From positions 124,001 through 188,000 of the forward strand of contig JAJKFH010002646.1 of the NCBI GenBank assembly GCA_023333565.1: a stretch of 64,000 nt of DNA, read 5' to 3'. Position 1 is the stretch's first letter, and every line of letters starts with the position of its first letter. The position numbers and the translations under genes are program-made. The notes under the pieces are model-generated. The model saw only the letters and a program-made list of their open reading frames with translations, did not search any database and was not told where the DNA came from. Of this stretch, positions 35,761 through 48,205 are shown piece by piece. This stretch comes from Puffinus mauretanicus (Eukaryota > Chordata > Aves > Procellariiformes > Procellariidae).

Positions 35761-38700
35761 CAAAGGATTTGGGTCCTTGGTTGTGATCATCCCCTGGTCT
35801 TCAGCTGCGTATGTCTGTACCTATGAATCATATATTCACTGATTTGCATAAATGTAACTACTGTAAATAAATTTCCTGTTTAAAGGCTTCTTCTAGTTGT
35901 CTGTAAGTTTGAGAAATCATTTTTCTCTTGATGCAAAGTTGGTCAGATAGATCTTATTTTCTGTTATTTTCTCTATCCTCTTTCATATCAGAGACTAGTC
36001 ACTATGACAGAGAAAATATTTGCCAGAGGTAACTAATATATGAGATAAGGTAGACAATCCTGTTTCTCAGAAACCTAATCTTGCTTACATACTAAGGCTC
36101 ACACTAATCAGTTAGTTTATGATTATGAAGGGATCTTTTAGTCATGATTAAGAAGTTGTCTGCAACAGAGAATTTGTATTGCAAGTTAGGATCATTTTGG
36201 CATATCTTCTATAAATGAAACCCTACTATAGAAAGATTCTGGGGAATTGGTGGCACCTTGATCTTTTATTTGGTTGATCTACAGCATACAGCTGCTATTT
36301 TTTTCTAAAAAGAATATAAAGTAAAGGGGTTGGTCAGATGTAAGCACATTAGGGACCTCGATATACAGGAGGTCAATGGGACTTTGATATATAGAATGTC
36401 AGCTTAGCTGATCTAAAAATGCATTGTAATGAAGTTTTATGAACTATGAACACATAGCTTAAAATTTAGACTCAGTCTGATGTAAAAATTATATTGCTTG
36501 AATGCATTAGAGTTTCAAAATGTAAATACACTGAAGACCCAACATTAGTACAATGATTATATATATTGTGCATTGAAAGAATAAAAATGCACAGGTTGTT
36601 TGATAGAAAATTATGCAGAAGCTATCAAAGCTATAATGGAAAAATGCCTGATTCCATAAATTAAAATATTATCTTTTATTTTATTTTATTTTATTTTGGA
36701 TAATATTAAAGGACAGAAACAATAATTGGAAAAAAGAGTGGAAATTAAAGGATAATTGCTCCAGATTTAAGCAAGGATTTTTTGAATCTGCTAAGAATTT
36801 CTTTTGAAATGAACTTTTGACTCTTTAAAAGGCTGTAAAATTATGCCAGAAATATTTTACTGGATTTGATCCAAAATATAATGAAACCTTTACAAATGTC
36901 TTGACATTGACTTTTAATGGGTAACTCTTAGTTCACCATAGTTCTAAATGATGGCAAACATGCACTTCACAGTGGGCTAATTTTAGTTCACAAGCTTGCT
37001 GCCACTAGGCCCTCAGGCTTACTCTTCATCTGGAGTTTGAAGTGTTCTGTTAGCACTGTTATAAACAACCTGAAAAATGTAAAAAACATCAAAGCACTCA
37101 AGTGGCTGAAAATATAACTACATAAAAGATCTGGTTATATATATTATTGTATTATCTTTTTAAAAGAGTATTTTTTTCTTTATATTATTGATTTGGGGCT
37201 ATTGAGGCAAACTTGCACGTTATCACATAGGAAACAATGCAAGAGAAGAGGAAATGGTGTACATGAATTAGTACAGAACTGCATCCCTTTATCTCACAGA
37301 GGTGTGAGGTAGAAAATCTGGAATTACTTATTACAGGAACTACAGAGATTACTTTGGACACAGGTTTTAAACACAGTTATGCAAACTATATTTTACATAC
37401 CATTTCTGGGTTGCAAAAGTGAAGAGGATAGCAAATTGTTTTATCAGGAGCTGTAAGCTCCTTCTGTTCATTCCCTCTAAAGTGAAAGCAGAAGGAAAGA
37501 GCTGAAATTAGTCCCTCTGATGTTTATGATAGGAACTTCTGACCACCTTTAATTTGTGTCAGAATCTCTTTTATTTTGGAGTGAACACTTGAAACCTCTA
37601 AAGAGATTGCCTTTCTTCCATCATCGAGGAATTGAGCTATATTCTTATCTAGGGAGTCTCACAACAAGAAATAAAGAAAGGATGGCAAGACATAATGGAG
37701 AGGAAGGGATGTACCCTGAAAAAGATTGAGAACTATCTAACAGAAACAGATAAAAAATTACATTGAATTTAAATCGTGGAAAAGTAGGAAAAACATTAAT
37801 TTTAACCTGGAAGCATTCTGCAATACTGCAATATCTTCAAGTGCTAAAGATATTATATCTCAAATGAGATATTCTCATTTTGAGAAAGAAATAGGGAAGA
37901 AAAATGGATACCAAAACATTTGTTGAAATTCCAGACTCTCACTGTCAGGTAAGTATGCTGAAGAAGGCAGAAGGAGGACTGGGCCTGTTTCTAATTTCTT
38001 GAAAGGAACTAGGACAACACAAATATTCTGAATCTTAAACACAAATTTTATGGTAGATCTCCCAGGGTTTAAAAATTTAGGAATTCCCTCTCTTTCCTTC
38101 TCTGTCCCCTATCAGAATGACATCTTCAGTTTAATGTATTGACAGTAATAGCTACAGAACAGTAAATGTTATCTCATCAAAAGCAACAAGGGATAAATGT
38201 GCCTGACCTAAAAGTGATAGACAGCCAAGAGACTGCATAAATTCTATATCTAAAAAAAGACAGCAACAACCTATGAACACAGGTAATAAAACCCAAGAGC
38301 ACAGTGCAACCACATCCACAGGAAGGAAAGATGAAAGGAGTACCATATGGCAAATATATCCCACCTCTGGTGGCAGTTGTGGGGGCCAATAGCCAGGAAG
38401 GAGGAATGCAAGGGACGTCACTTAGAGATACTCTCCCTGACAGATACTTAACTCTCTCTTTCCCTTTGAAACACCCTGGTCCTGTCCTACTGAAACAAAT
38501 TGTCCCTTATCTGCAGGTAAGTATGTGAAGAAGTTTACAAGTTTCCCTACATTTATGGGGTGTACCCAGAACTGACTGGAAAGGGAAGCCCTTTCAAATC
38601 AGCCAATCTACTAAGGGTAAGGTTATTTCATAGCCAAGGTATAGACTCAGCTCAAAGACACACAAAGCTAAGCACTCAACTGAGCTATGTGACCTTAGGA

Positions 38701-40142
38701 TTATAAGGAAAGGTTGTGCTTCTCCAAAGAGAAATAGTAATAGAGTTGCTCTCAGGAGGAAGCTGATAAAAGCGTGCTAGAGAACTAATAAAGCAGTGCT
38801 GTGCAGAGACTTTCTGTTGTAGAAATCATCCTTTAAAAAATCCTTTTTTTGGAAAGTCTGAAGAGAATATAACTGTGTATTCTCACTGCAATAATTTCAT
38901 GAAAGGAAAATGTAGGGTGGGTCTCAAGGGCTATTCAATCATGACTTTTTTTTATATGCACTGAAATTGTCACACTGGTGTAAGCTCATAAAATAATGTA
39001 TACATTTGGGAATGATGGTGCATTGTACTTGGGATGTAGGTTATTTGCCTGTATCTCAGAGGGATCAGATGACAATTAAAGAATCCCTTGAGCATCTAAG
39101 CATCTCTGACAGCTTGGAGCTTTCTCTTCAATTTTCTTTATACACAACGAGCAGTTTGAGCCTGAATTATTTACACTGGATAGGGAAACAACAGGAAGGG
39201 TATACAGGAAAAATGTCTTTGTATACACATGGATTCTTGAACTGCACAGGGGAACCTTTCCGGGAAGACTATATTCACCCAGAGAGAGTTCATTATCACG
39301 AAAATGACAGAAAATGGATCAAATAGGTGTTCATCCTCTTACAAAGACTAGTTGTTGTAACTCTGAGGTCAAATAGTTGCTGATCTCAAGCCCCATACAA
39401 AGCTCTGAGAAATTAAAACGGGCAGTAAGTATACATTGCTGCAATGAGGCCTCATTCTAGCTGATTGTTTGAATGCTGTCTTCAAAAATGAGTCTTCCCA
39501 AGACAAATACCCACTCACCCTAAGGAGTCTTAGTCTAATCAATGATAGGACATATACACTCTGTCTTCCCCAATAACTGATGTCTACATTGACCCCCCCT
39601 AAGGAAAACTTAACTACTAAATACCTTTATGGACTGGGCCTCTGGAGACTTAACATCTTGCTTTAAATCTGTTTGTATGTGCATTTCAGCCAGCTATAAA
39701 TTTTCTCAAGGTCTCTGAAGTCATTATTTACAAAAGAGATTTTCTGGTTAAGCAAAGATTTCTCAGCATCCACGTAAAAACAATTTACAAGAAATTCTTC
39801 TGTTTTTTCTTGGAAGGAAGGCAATAACATTTAAATTGTACATTTGCCTCATGGGTCTTACCTGTTAGAAGTTGCTGAATCTGGTGCTCCAACAGAGGCA
39901 AGGCTGCTGCAGCTTCATGTCCCCATGTCCAGCTAGGAGTGAAACTGAGTGTGTGGTCCCAACAGGCACACATACACATACACACAGTATATACACATGG
40001 TTGGCTGCACAGATCAACACAGAGAGAAAACACAGCACTCGCTCAAATGCAGAAAGCACCAACAGCTTCATGCTGTTCCCTTCTTTCAGCATAAAAGCCC
40101 ATTAGCAGAATATATATAATATATATAAATACATACAATGTG
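35761..40142. other. AT-rich non-coding interval
   Basis: No gene recognised. It contains a (TTTTA)n stretch (36673-36697) and two perfect splice-donor-like CAGGTAAGTATG words (37947-37958 and 38513-38524). A CA-rich tract lies near 39965-40000. The longest ORFs (106 and 89 codons) have no recognisable domain. Confidence 0.55.
36673..36697. repeat. (TTTTA)n microsatellite
   Basis: Four to five units of TTTTA. Confidence 0.85.
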
Positions 40143-40530
40143 GATGCCTTCAGTAACTGGCCTTAGAGACCCAGCAGCTGGCCCCTGGATCCCCTGATCT
40201 CCCAGTTGCATGGACACGTCTAAAAAGGTCTCTCCAGTAGCTGGCCCAGACCCATAGCCACACTAGGAGCTGAACTCCAGACTCCATGGACTCCCCAGTC
40301 ACTGACTTGAAACTCCTGGTTCCTCCAGTAACCAACAAGTAGACCTTCTGGTCTCTCCAGTACCCAGCCCAGAATTAGGGCACCTCTAATACCTGGCTCC
40401 CAAGTCTCTTATCCTGTTTGCTGGATACTGCAGTGTGATATTTCCTAGTGCTCACACACTGACATAAGCACCCACATCATGCACATGCACCCTGGTCTCT
40501 CCAGTTGCTGACCCCCAGACACAAGGCCCC
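40143..40530. repeat. Degenerate 30-bp minisatellite, CTCCAGTARCTGGCCC-type units
   Basis: Words of the form CTCCAGTANCYGRCCC recur roughly every 30-33 bp (for example near 40225, 40292, 40324, 40356 and 40499), usually preceded by TCTGGT or GGTCT. Units are strongly diverged and partly lost. The flanking sequence up to about 40940 is GC-richer than the surroundings, so the array may lie inside an unidentified old LTR or satellite-like repeat. Confidence 0.6.
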
Positions 40531-41060
40531 TCTGAACCATGGTCCCGTGCTGGCACTCAGACCCCCCCACACACACAGGGGCACAGAATAGAGTCCCTCA
40601 TCCAGGAAATGAGTTAGAAATGGAGTTTAATAAGAAAAGAGGACAGACTAAGCTGATCAGGTTCAGGGCACAGCCAGATACACGTACTGACCAGCAACAG
40701 TTAGCATGTGACCAGCCCCTTTTATCCTCTTATCCCTTTATTTTACTATGTCTATTCCTTCTGAAACGACCTTGATCTCACCTTCAGTTTCTCCCCTAAG
40801 CATCCCATGACCAGTCTCCCAATGCTGTTCCCTGTACCCCTAAACTGTGACCCCCTCACAGCCTGTGAGATGCCTTTGAAAGCTGTCTCTGCTGACCCCA
40901 GGGCTGAGGCTCCCCTGGGATAGCCCTGGGGGTCCAGGGCAAGGGTTCATATGTCTGACTGGGACATTGGGAACGTGTTCTCCTTCATGTGTGTGGAGAC
41001 AAGCCTTTTATCACATAACCTAAAATTAACCATGATGATGGGACCAGTGACCCGTTTGTT
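40531..41060. other. GC-richer unclassified segment after the minisatellite
   Basis: It has CCCCAGGGCTGAGGCTCCCC-like sequence near 40898-40920 and a block at 40991-41023 that matches 59009-59042 in about 28 of 33 positions. No gene is seen. An old LTR in minus orientation is possible (GTTTAATAAGAAA near 40625 could be a reversed polyadenylation region) but unproven. Confidence 0.35.
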
Positions 41061-41799
41061 AATGCCCCTAAATAACACAGTTAAGAAAAAAAAATGCTCT
41101 ATTACTCTTATGGTATCTGACTTGCTCTGGATTCAGGATAGATTGTTAGTTGGTATATTATAATCACCATTCCCCTGCCTGCTATATATTTTTTTCCTAA
41201 TAAGTATAATAAATTAATTGAACATTCTATCTTTGAGTAGTTTTTTGGGATTCCATTCAAGCTTTCATGGATCTGGAATAAAGATTTTTTTTTTTTTTTT
41301 TACATTGAAATCCTTGAGAAAATTACTTCTGAAAGTTTTTGGAACCAAATGTTCTTTTTCCCTTATACTATAAAGCTAAGACAATATTTCTAGTGGATTT
41401 TTATTTTATTGTTTCTTACATTCGTTTTTCAGTAGTCTAGAGATTAAAGCACACACCAGAATTAAGATGTGATCACAAAAGTGAGACTACAAAAGAATCT
41501 TCTAAAATTTTTGGGGAGGCTGAAATCAAATCTGAATATTCTTATTAGCTGCAGAAATATATTTTTGTACAAGAAGGTATTTTTACACAGACTGTTGCAT
41601 CTCAATGAATGAAGCTGACACTCTGTGTCATATTTCAGCTTCAGAAATACCTATACATATGAAAGACTAGTGATGGCACCATCTCTGTCTCTGCAAAGCC
41701 TGTAATAGTTCCCAGAATAAAGGCTTCAGATCCAATCCAAAGGGAAAGATTGATTTAGAATTTCTGAATATGGAACACAAGGAGAACAAAGTTAGTATC
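41061..41799. other. AT-rich non-coding interval
   Basis: Only a T-run (41287-41302) stands out. Confidence 0.6.
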
Positions 41800-42458
41800 A
41801 GAATCATAGAATCATTAAGGTTGGAAAAGACCTCTAAGATCATCGAGTCCAACCATCAACCCAACACCACCATACCCACTACACCATGTCCCTAAGCACC
41901 TCATCTACACGTCTTTTAAATACTTCCAGGGATGGTGACTCAACCACTTCTCTGGGCAGCCTGTTCCAAGGCTTGACCACTCTTACAGTAAAGAAATTTC
42001 TCCTAATGTCCAATCTAAACCTCCCCTGGTGCAACTTGAGGCCATTTCCTCTCATCCTATCGCTAGTTACTTGGCAGAAGAGACCAACACCCACCTCACT
42101 ACAACCTCCTTTCAGGTAGTTGTAGACCGCGATGAGGTCTCCCCTCAACCTCCTCTTCTCCAGGCTAAACAACCCCAGTTCCCTCAGCCGCTCCTCATAA
42201 GACTTGTGCTCCAGGCCCTTCACCAGCTTCGTTGCCTTTCTCTGGACATGCTCCAGCACCTCCATGTCTTTCTCGTAGTGAGGGGCCCAAAACTGAACAC
42301 AGGATTCGAGGTGCGGCCTCACCAGTGCCGAGTACAGGGGCACGATCACCTCCCTGCTCCTGCTGGCCACACTATTTCTGATACAGGCCAGGATGCCGTT
42401 GGCCTTCTTGGCCACCTGGGCACGCTGCTGGCTCATGTTCAGCTGGCTGTCAACCAGC
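41800..42458 (-). mobile_element. CR1 LINE, 5'-truncated, young-looking
   Basis: On the minus strand this is the final part of ORF2 and the 3' UTR with TTCTATGATTCTGA at its end (41800-41813). The ORF2 tail ([18 protein letters not shown] to VDEVLRDMV) is fully open from the truncation point to the normal stop at 41879-41881. It is nearly identical to the same segment of the copy at 51314. Confidence 0.93.
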
Positions 42459-45400
42459 TGTATGTCTTTAAGAGTATCCATTTCAGATTATTTAGCGTTT
42501 CCATAGGATAATCTATAATCTGCCCATTGGGAGACAACACTGCCATTAAATATCTCAGGAGGCCCCCACACGCTGACAAGAACCACTTGATAGCTATGTG
42601 TCAGATACAGAAAACCCTTTCTTCCCATGTGCAGTGTATGAAAAAAGTTGTGCAACATTCACAGTACAACAAATCAATTAACATTCATCTGAAAAATATG
42701 TAACTCTAGCAATACAGGAACTGAGAGAATACATTAGGTCAAAGATTCAGTGACAAACACTATATTGAACAGTCACCAATACAAACTACTTCAAAGGATG
42801 TTGCAAGACACTAAAATTATTAGTTATGAAATAACATATTTCCAGGAAAGTTTAATGCAATCTCTAAGGTTTAAATAACTATGAAGTTGAGCTGCAAAAT
42901 ATGAGCAAAATATTCAACACAAAAAGAGGTTTTAAAATTGCTCACTTTTTTTTGTTTATTTGAAAAACAAATCCAATATTCCAATTAAAATTAAATTATA
43001 ATCAGGTTTCTTCCTGTATTCAATTGACAAGATTACTAAATAGTACCTTTATTTTTCTATCATTGGGTAGAGGGGAAGGCAGAGTCCAGTGCAGAAATGT
43101 TAATGTAGACACCTGTTTCTGAGAGTCCAGCAAGCTGAACCTACTTGTCTATTAGGATCAGTAAAATCTTTGCCATGCATTTTACTGAAATGCATTTTTC
43201 AGAACTTAGCTGCATAAAATCATGATTCGTGCAATTCTTATTAAAGATGTATATTTTCCACCAGCTGAGAAGATTAAAAGGAGAGAGTTGTACAAAAATA
43301 CTTCAGCATAAGACTTCACTCTTTTTATAGGACCACGGAGAATCTGAACAAAACCATTACCACTTAAACCTTCCCCTAAATCACTGCTATCTTTTTCTCC
43401 AACATTAATAGCACAGTATCAATTAACAATAGATTGAATTACAAATTGTTCTTCGGCTTCATTAGCAAGTTGAGGCAGTTGTTAATTCAGTTTCTCTTTC
43501 TCTGTTGCAGGCAGACTTTTAAAAGGCTCACAATAAACTCTTTTAAGATAATGAACCTGAAGTACTGAAGCATCTCTTGCCTGTAATCGTGTTCATGATA
43601 CTTGGAGGCATAAATTCCTAAAAATTGCTTGGCCTTTTGTATTTTGATTGTCCCTCAGTATAACACATTCAGGATTCACCATTAAGACTTTATCATTTAC
43701 CAGTTGTTACCATGGAATTACTATAGTTAATTTTTGTTCATGAACTGCTACAGGAAAAAAAAAAACAAAACTCCTTCAAAAAAACTCCCCCAAAAAAACA
43801 GCCACAAAGACAGCTTACATATTGCAGGAACTAATGTGAGGAAATGTTGCCTTTTAACAGTGATGTTAAATGTTGTCTTTTTAACCAGTATTTAGTAGCT
43901 ACCACAAGTCTATGCTGGATTGGACCCTGTGCGTGGTGCTATGTGGGGGCACTCTGAGAAGTGCTCTTGAGTCACCTTCCTTCTGACACCTCCCAAAGCT
44001 GTACTAAGAACTAAAAAAGCAGGTGTTTTCTGTTCACTACCATTTTCTAACATTCATCTAATAAGCACGGACAATTGATTTCCTCTCTTTTTTTGGATGA
44101 TACTCACTCAACAGCAGCACTCACTCTAAAACAACAGCAGCACAGTGTCATCAATCAAATCGATTTTCTTACTGTGTAATTATTTGGTAATAATTACTAC
44201 TTGTGTGGTTTTTAAATCACTTTCTTTATCCATCACACCTTTTTTTTTTCACTGTGAATTTGTTTTTGCTTTACAATATGCAAAAAAAAAATCTTCTTCC
44301 AGGCCATCCTGTTTGTGGACCACTCTAGCTATTCCTGGTGAGGATTTTGGAAGTCAGTGTGTTGGGCATGGGACTCTCTCTCTCTCAGGTAGAAGAGGAA
44401 GTGATGCCTCAGCCATTTTCCTTATCACTGACAATGCAGTCAGTGGACTGTGCCACTGAATTAATCAATACATATTTAATGCTGTGTACACTCTGTAGGG
44501 GACTACCAGCAGTCTGGGCCTGGGGTGCACGCCGATGACTTGGCAGATTTCCCCTTTGCTCCCATGTTAGTCTGTCAGCCCTCTTATTCAAAAAGAGATA
44601 CTAATAAACTATACTACTACTGACAGCTGCTTCTGCCTACTGCTAGGCATGTCAGACTCTGTTATATCACTGACAGATAAAAGAACGCTACAGTTTTCCA
44701 AATAGTTTCCTCCAAATAGAAACCAACCACCGCCACTTACTCATCCTTCCTGATTTCTCGTCACCCTCCCCTTTGCAAACTGGGCAAGTGGGCAGGAATG
44801 CAAGGCAGTGTAATGACAGCTATGTTGAAGCAGGCCCTTTTTGAATCATTTAGTGCTGTGGGGAAAAAGAAAATGTATCATTCTTATAAAATGGTGGATT
44901 TTGGAACGAGACTGGCTGTCATTCAAGCCTCTGGAAGAGTGGGCAGGAGTGTGCATGTGTGTGCATGTGGCTTTGTGTATGTATGTGTGTGAGAGAAAAA
45001 GAGGGCACAATACAAACATGAGGGGAAAACCACCACATTTTAGAAAATATCATTCTTCAGGAGGACTAATGCATTTAGTAAAAACTGCTTCAGTGCAAAA
45101 AGGAGAAAAATCATACTTCTTTGTACAAACCTTCTCAAAAACATAATAGTAATGCATCACTACAGTTGACAACTGCTTCTTTTTATTCTTTAGGCACTTC
45201 AAAATTTTTCATGTCAAAAAGTGAGTGGAACAGCTAATATTTAAAGTGTCTGTTTTTCTTGAAAACCAGCCTAAATAATCCTAGCCAGGAATTCCCCAAA
45301 TGGAGCAATTTTTCACTGGAAAATACTGATTTCTCAAACAGAAATGTGTTGTGAAAATGCTCTGGAGTTCACTAACTTCTGTAAAAATAAAAACTGTGAA

Positions 45401-47879
45401 CAAACCTATCCTGCTTTCCTCAATGTTTTCCAGGCAGCTTTCTTGGGACGCTAAGCCACAGTTTCTTGGTCTCCTCCCTACAGGTGCCTTCCAGGTCCTC
45501 TGTCTCTCAACAAGTCATCTTGAGAATTTTCTAGCCCAGGGGAAAGGTGAGTGGACAGAAGAGCCACAGTCACAGGAGATATGAGTGCAGGTGTCTGATG
45601 CTGTGGAACAGACCTACAGCACCTGACATGTGCTGCCGTCTCAAGAGTCCTGCTGTTTCTGTGCTACTACCTCATGGTTCTATTTATTTACTTAACTCAT
45701 GGTGCTCTTTATGATTTGGGAAATAGTATCCTTACTTATTAATTGCTTGTATTTTATGAAGTCGTCTTTTTTTTTTCCTTCTTTTACTTGAATTTCCTGC
45801 TATCCTGGTATTCTTTCATTCAGTTAGATGCAAAACAGATGGTTGGATTAATTTTTCTTTCCTTTACATATCTGTGTTCTTGCTTTTATTATTCAGATTC
45901 CCTGCTTTGCTTGAGGGGAGGGTAGACGTTAAGAACAGCTTCAGCCAGTTAATAACTTCTGTCTCGATTTTTAGCTTCGCATACCCTTTCACAATGTGAT
46001 TCATCTCCTAGGAGACAGTGAACATTAGCAAGAAAACAAAGTGTACCTGTTTGAAAGCTGGTACTAGAAAAACTGTTGTACATTTTGTTCATATTAACAG
46101 TAGCTGCAAAGCAGGAAAGATCTACCTCATTTGTGTTTCATCACCTAAAAGAAAAAAAGAGGCCACTTCCTGTGAGAAATGATAATATCAAATGTTAGTG
46201 ATATCACGGATTATGAATCAGACTTTTTCTTTTCTTTTTTTTTTTCCTAAATGAACATTTTCTGTCAGTGAATATGCTAGTGGTGTTAGTGAACACCGAG
46301 TTCTGCTAAATATAAAATTTTCAAGCATTTTGATAATAAAAGCACAAAAATATATTGAAAATGCAGAAAATAAAAAAAGGAATTCTGATAGCACAGACTT
46401 TTGGGCAAAAAAGAATCTTTGTGAAACAGAATTTTTTCATTAAGATACTTTATTAAAAAATTCATGGAGTTGCTAATGATATTCATGTCTTCCTTTTCAT
46501 TTGCTTAAAGTTGCAGCAGGAGTCCTAAAATGAAAATACAGAGTTACACCCCATTGCTTATTTCTCTTTTTCTTTCAGTATCTGGCTAGCAGATTTTGAC
46601 CAGACCTCTTATTGACAAAGAGTTTCTTTAAAATGGCATATTAGGACAACATTTTGGTCTCAGGATTAGAAAGTCCACAAAGCATTTGCACTCCTACAAT
46701 GTGGATGTTTCTGTAAATAAGAAATTGGGGGTTCACTGCTTGTGAAGTAATTAGCAGCTGAAAAAAATGCCCCCAAATTTTGTCACCACAAAACTTACTT
46801 AAACTTTGTGGATCATTGTTCTGTGATTTTTGTTACCTAAACAGCAGGGTATTGAATAACAATTAGAGAAAATTATGTTCAAATAGGGAAAAAACCCCTT
46901 ACATTCTTTTAATAATCAGGAAGCTTGGTTTGTGTAAGAAAATGTGGTACAGTTCTGTCTTGGATGGAATCAAACATGCTATGAAACATTAAATATTTTA
47001 AGGGGGAGTTTTTAATCAGAAACATATGTCAACCACAGAGGTTTACATAGATGTGTAATAAGGAAAAATTATGGTTATTATGTTCTCATGTACATCAAAA
47101 AGTAATAACTTAGAGTTACAAGGTTGCATGGGGACAATTTGTGTCTGTAGTATAATAAAAAAGTTTACTCTCAAGAAATTAAAATCTTTTTTATGTCTCT
47201 TCCCTTCATAAGATACTGCAACTTAAATTGAAGTTTCATTTATTGGTATATTTTATAGCCGCCTTCTTAAATACTCAAATATTTTGGCAAGTACTTGAAC
47301 ATATTGAGCAGATTTATTGCTATATGTAGAAAATACATAATGATGTGATGTGGCATACTGTGAGGGCTAAGGGATGAGTTCTGTACTGGTTTCTATCTAC
47401 AACATCTCACCATTTCAGAGTAAACGTTAGAATAGTAATAAACACAGTAGTCTATAGCTTTAAGAATGGACTTATGTAGAAGGTTGTAGAAGATGCAGAA
47501 GTGTTTATAGTGGGAATTTTAAGATTTTGCCACTGTTCACAAGCACTGAAGACAATAGCAAAACATTAGAAATTATAAACAAAAAATCTATCACAATCTT
47601 TGACATTTTAAATATTTTTATATTTAGATGATGTAATTTTACAGTTCTGCATAATAGAGGTCAAAGACTGTAAAATAATTCTTTTCTTTTAACTACATAA
47701 AAGAATCCTTGACCTTGATTTAGAAATTTAGAAATATGAAGAATATTCTATGGACAGCTATTTTACTGGTCTGCCATGCTCATTGTTTAAAATATTACTC
47801 TAGTCTGAGATTATCTATTCTCACAAAGGTGTGATGGGCTATTTGACTTCTCAGACGAGTGTTGTATCATTTCTTTAAC
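42459..47879. other. AT-rich non-coding interval
   Basis: No gene or transposon recognised. It contains a short TG-rich tract (44948-44993), A/C-rich low complexity near 43753-43800 and T-runs (45768-45779, 46229-46248). Confidence 0.55.
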
Positions 47880-48205
47880 ACCGCTCACCATCAGGAGGGA
47901 TGACAGGTTGAGCCCAGCCCACAGGGAGAGACAGCCTGCTTAGCAGGGAAATGCTTCCAGACTGCACAGTGTTTCTGGGAGATCATTAGAGAGGGAATCA
48001 CAGCAAGAAGCTGAGAGTCTCTAGCCCACATGAAGTCCAAGAGACTGAAAGAAGCAGCTAGCAGCCAGCTAGGTTTCTTCCTAGGGATCAGAGGGAGCTG
48101 CAGAGACTTTTCTGGAACGTGGAAGGCTCCTTATTTGACTGAGAAAAGGACCTGCAAGGGTGCAGAAGAGCTGTTTACAGAACTGCTCTCTTTCCTATCT
48201 GTTAC
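47880..48205. other. GC-richer unidentified block
   Basis: About 320 bp of clearly higher GC sit between AT-rich flanks, ending in T-rich sequence near 48226-48240. A 60-codon ORF (48030-48212) has no recognisable domain. It could be an old retroelement fragment, a transcribed exon or a conserved element; nothing decides between these. Confidence 0.3.

Noticed and set aside
38304..38528. ORF ending at a perfect CAGGTAAGT donor, possible host exon
   Set aside because: There is no plausible acceptor or recognisable protein, and a similar donor word at 37947 lacks any ORF. This is probably chance.
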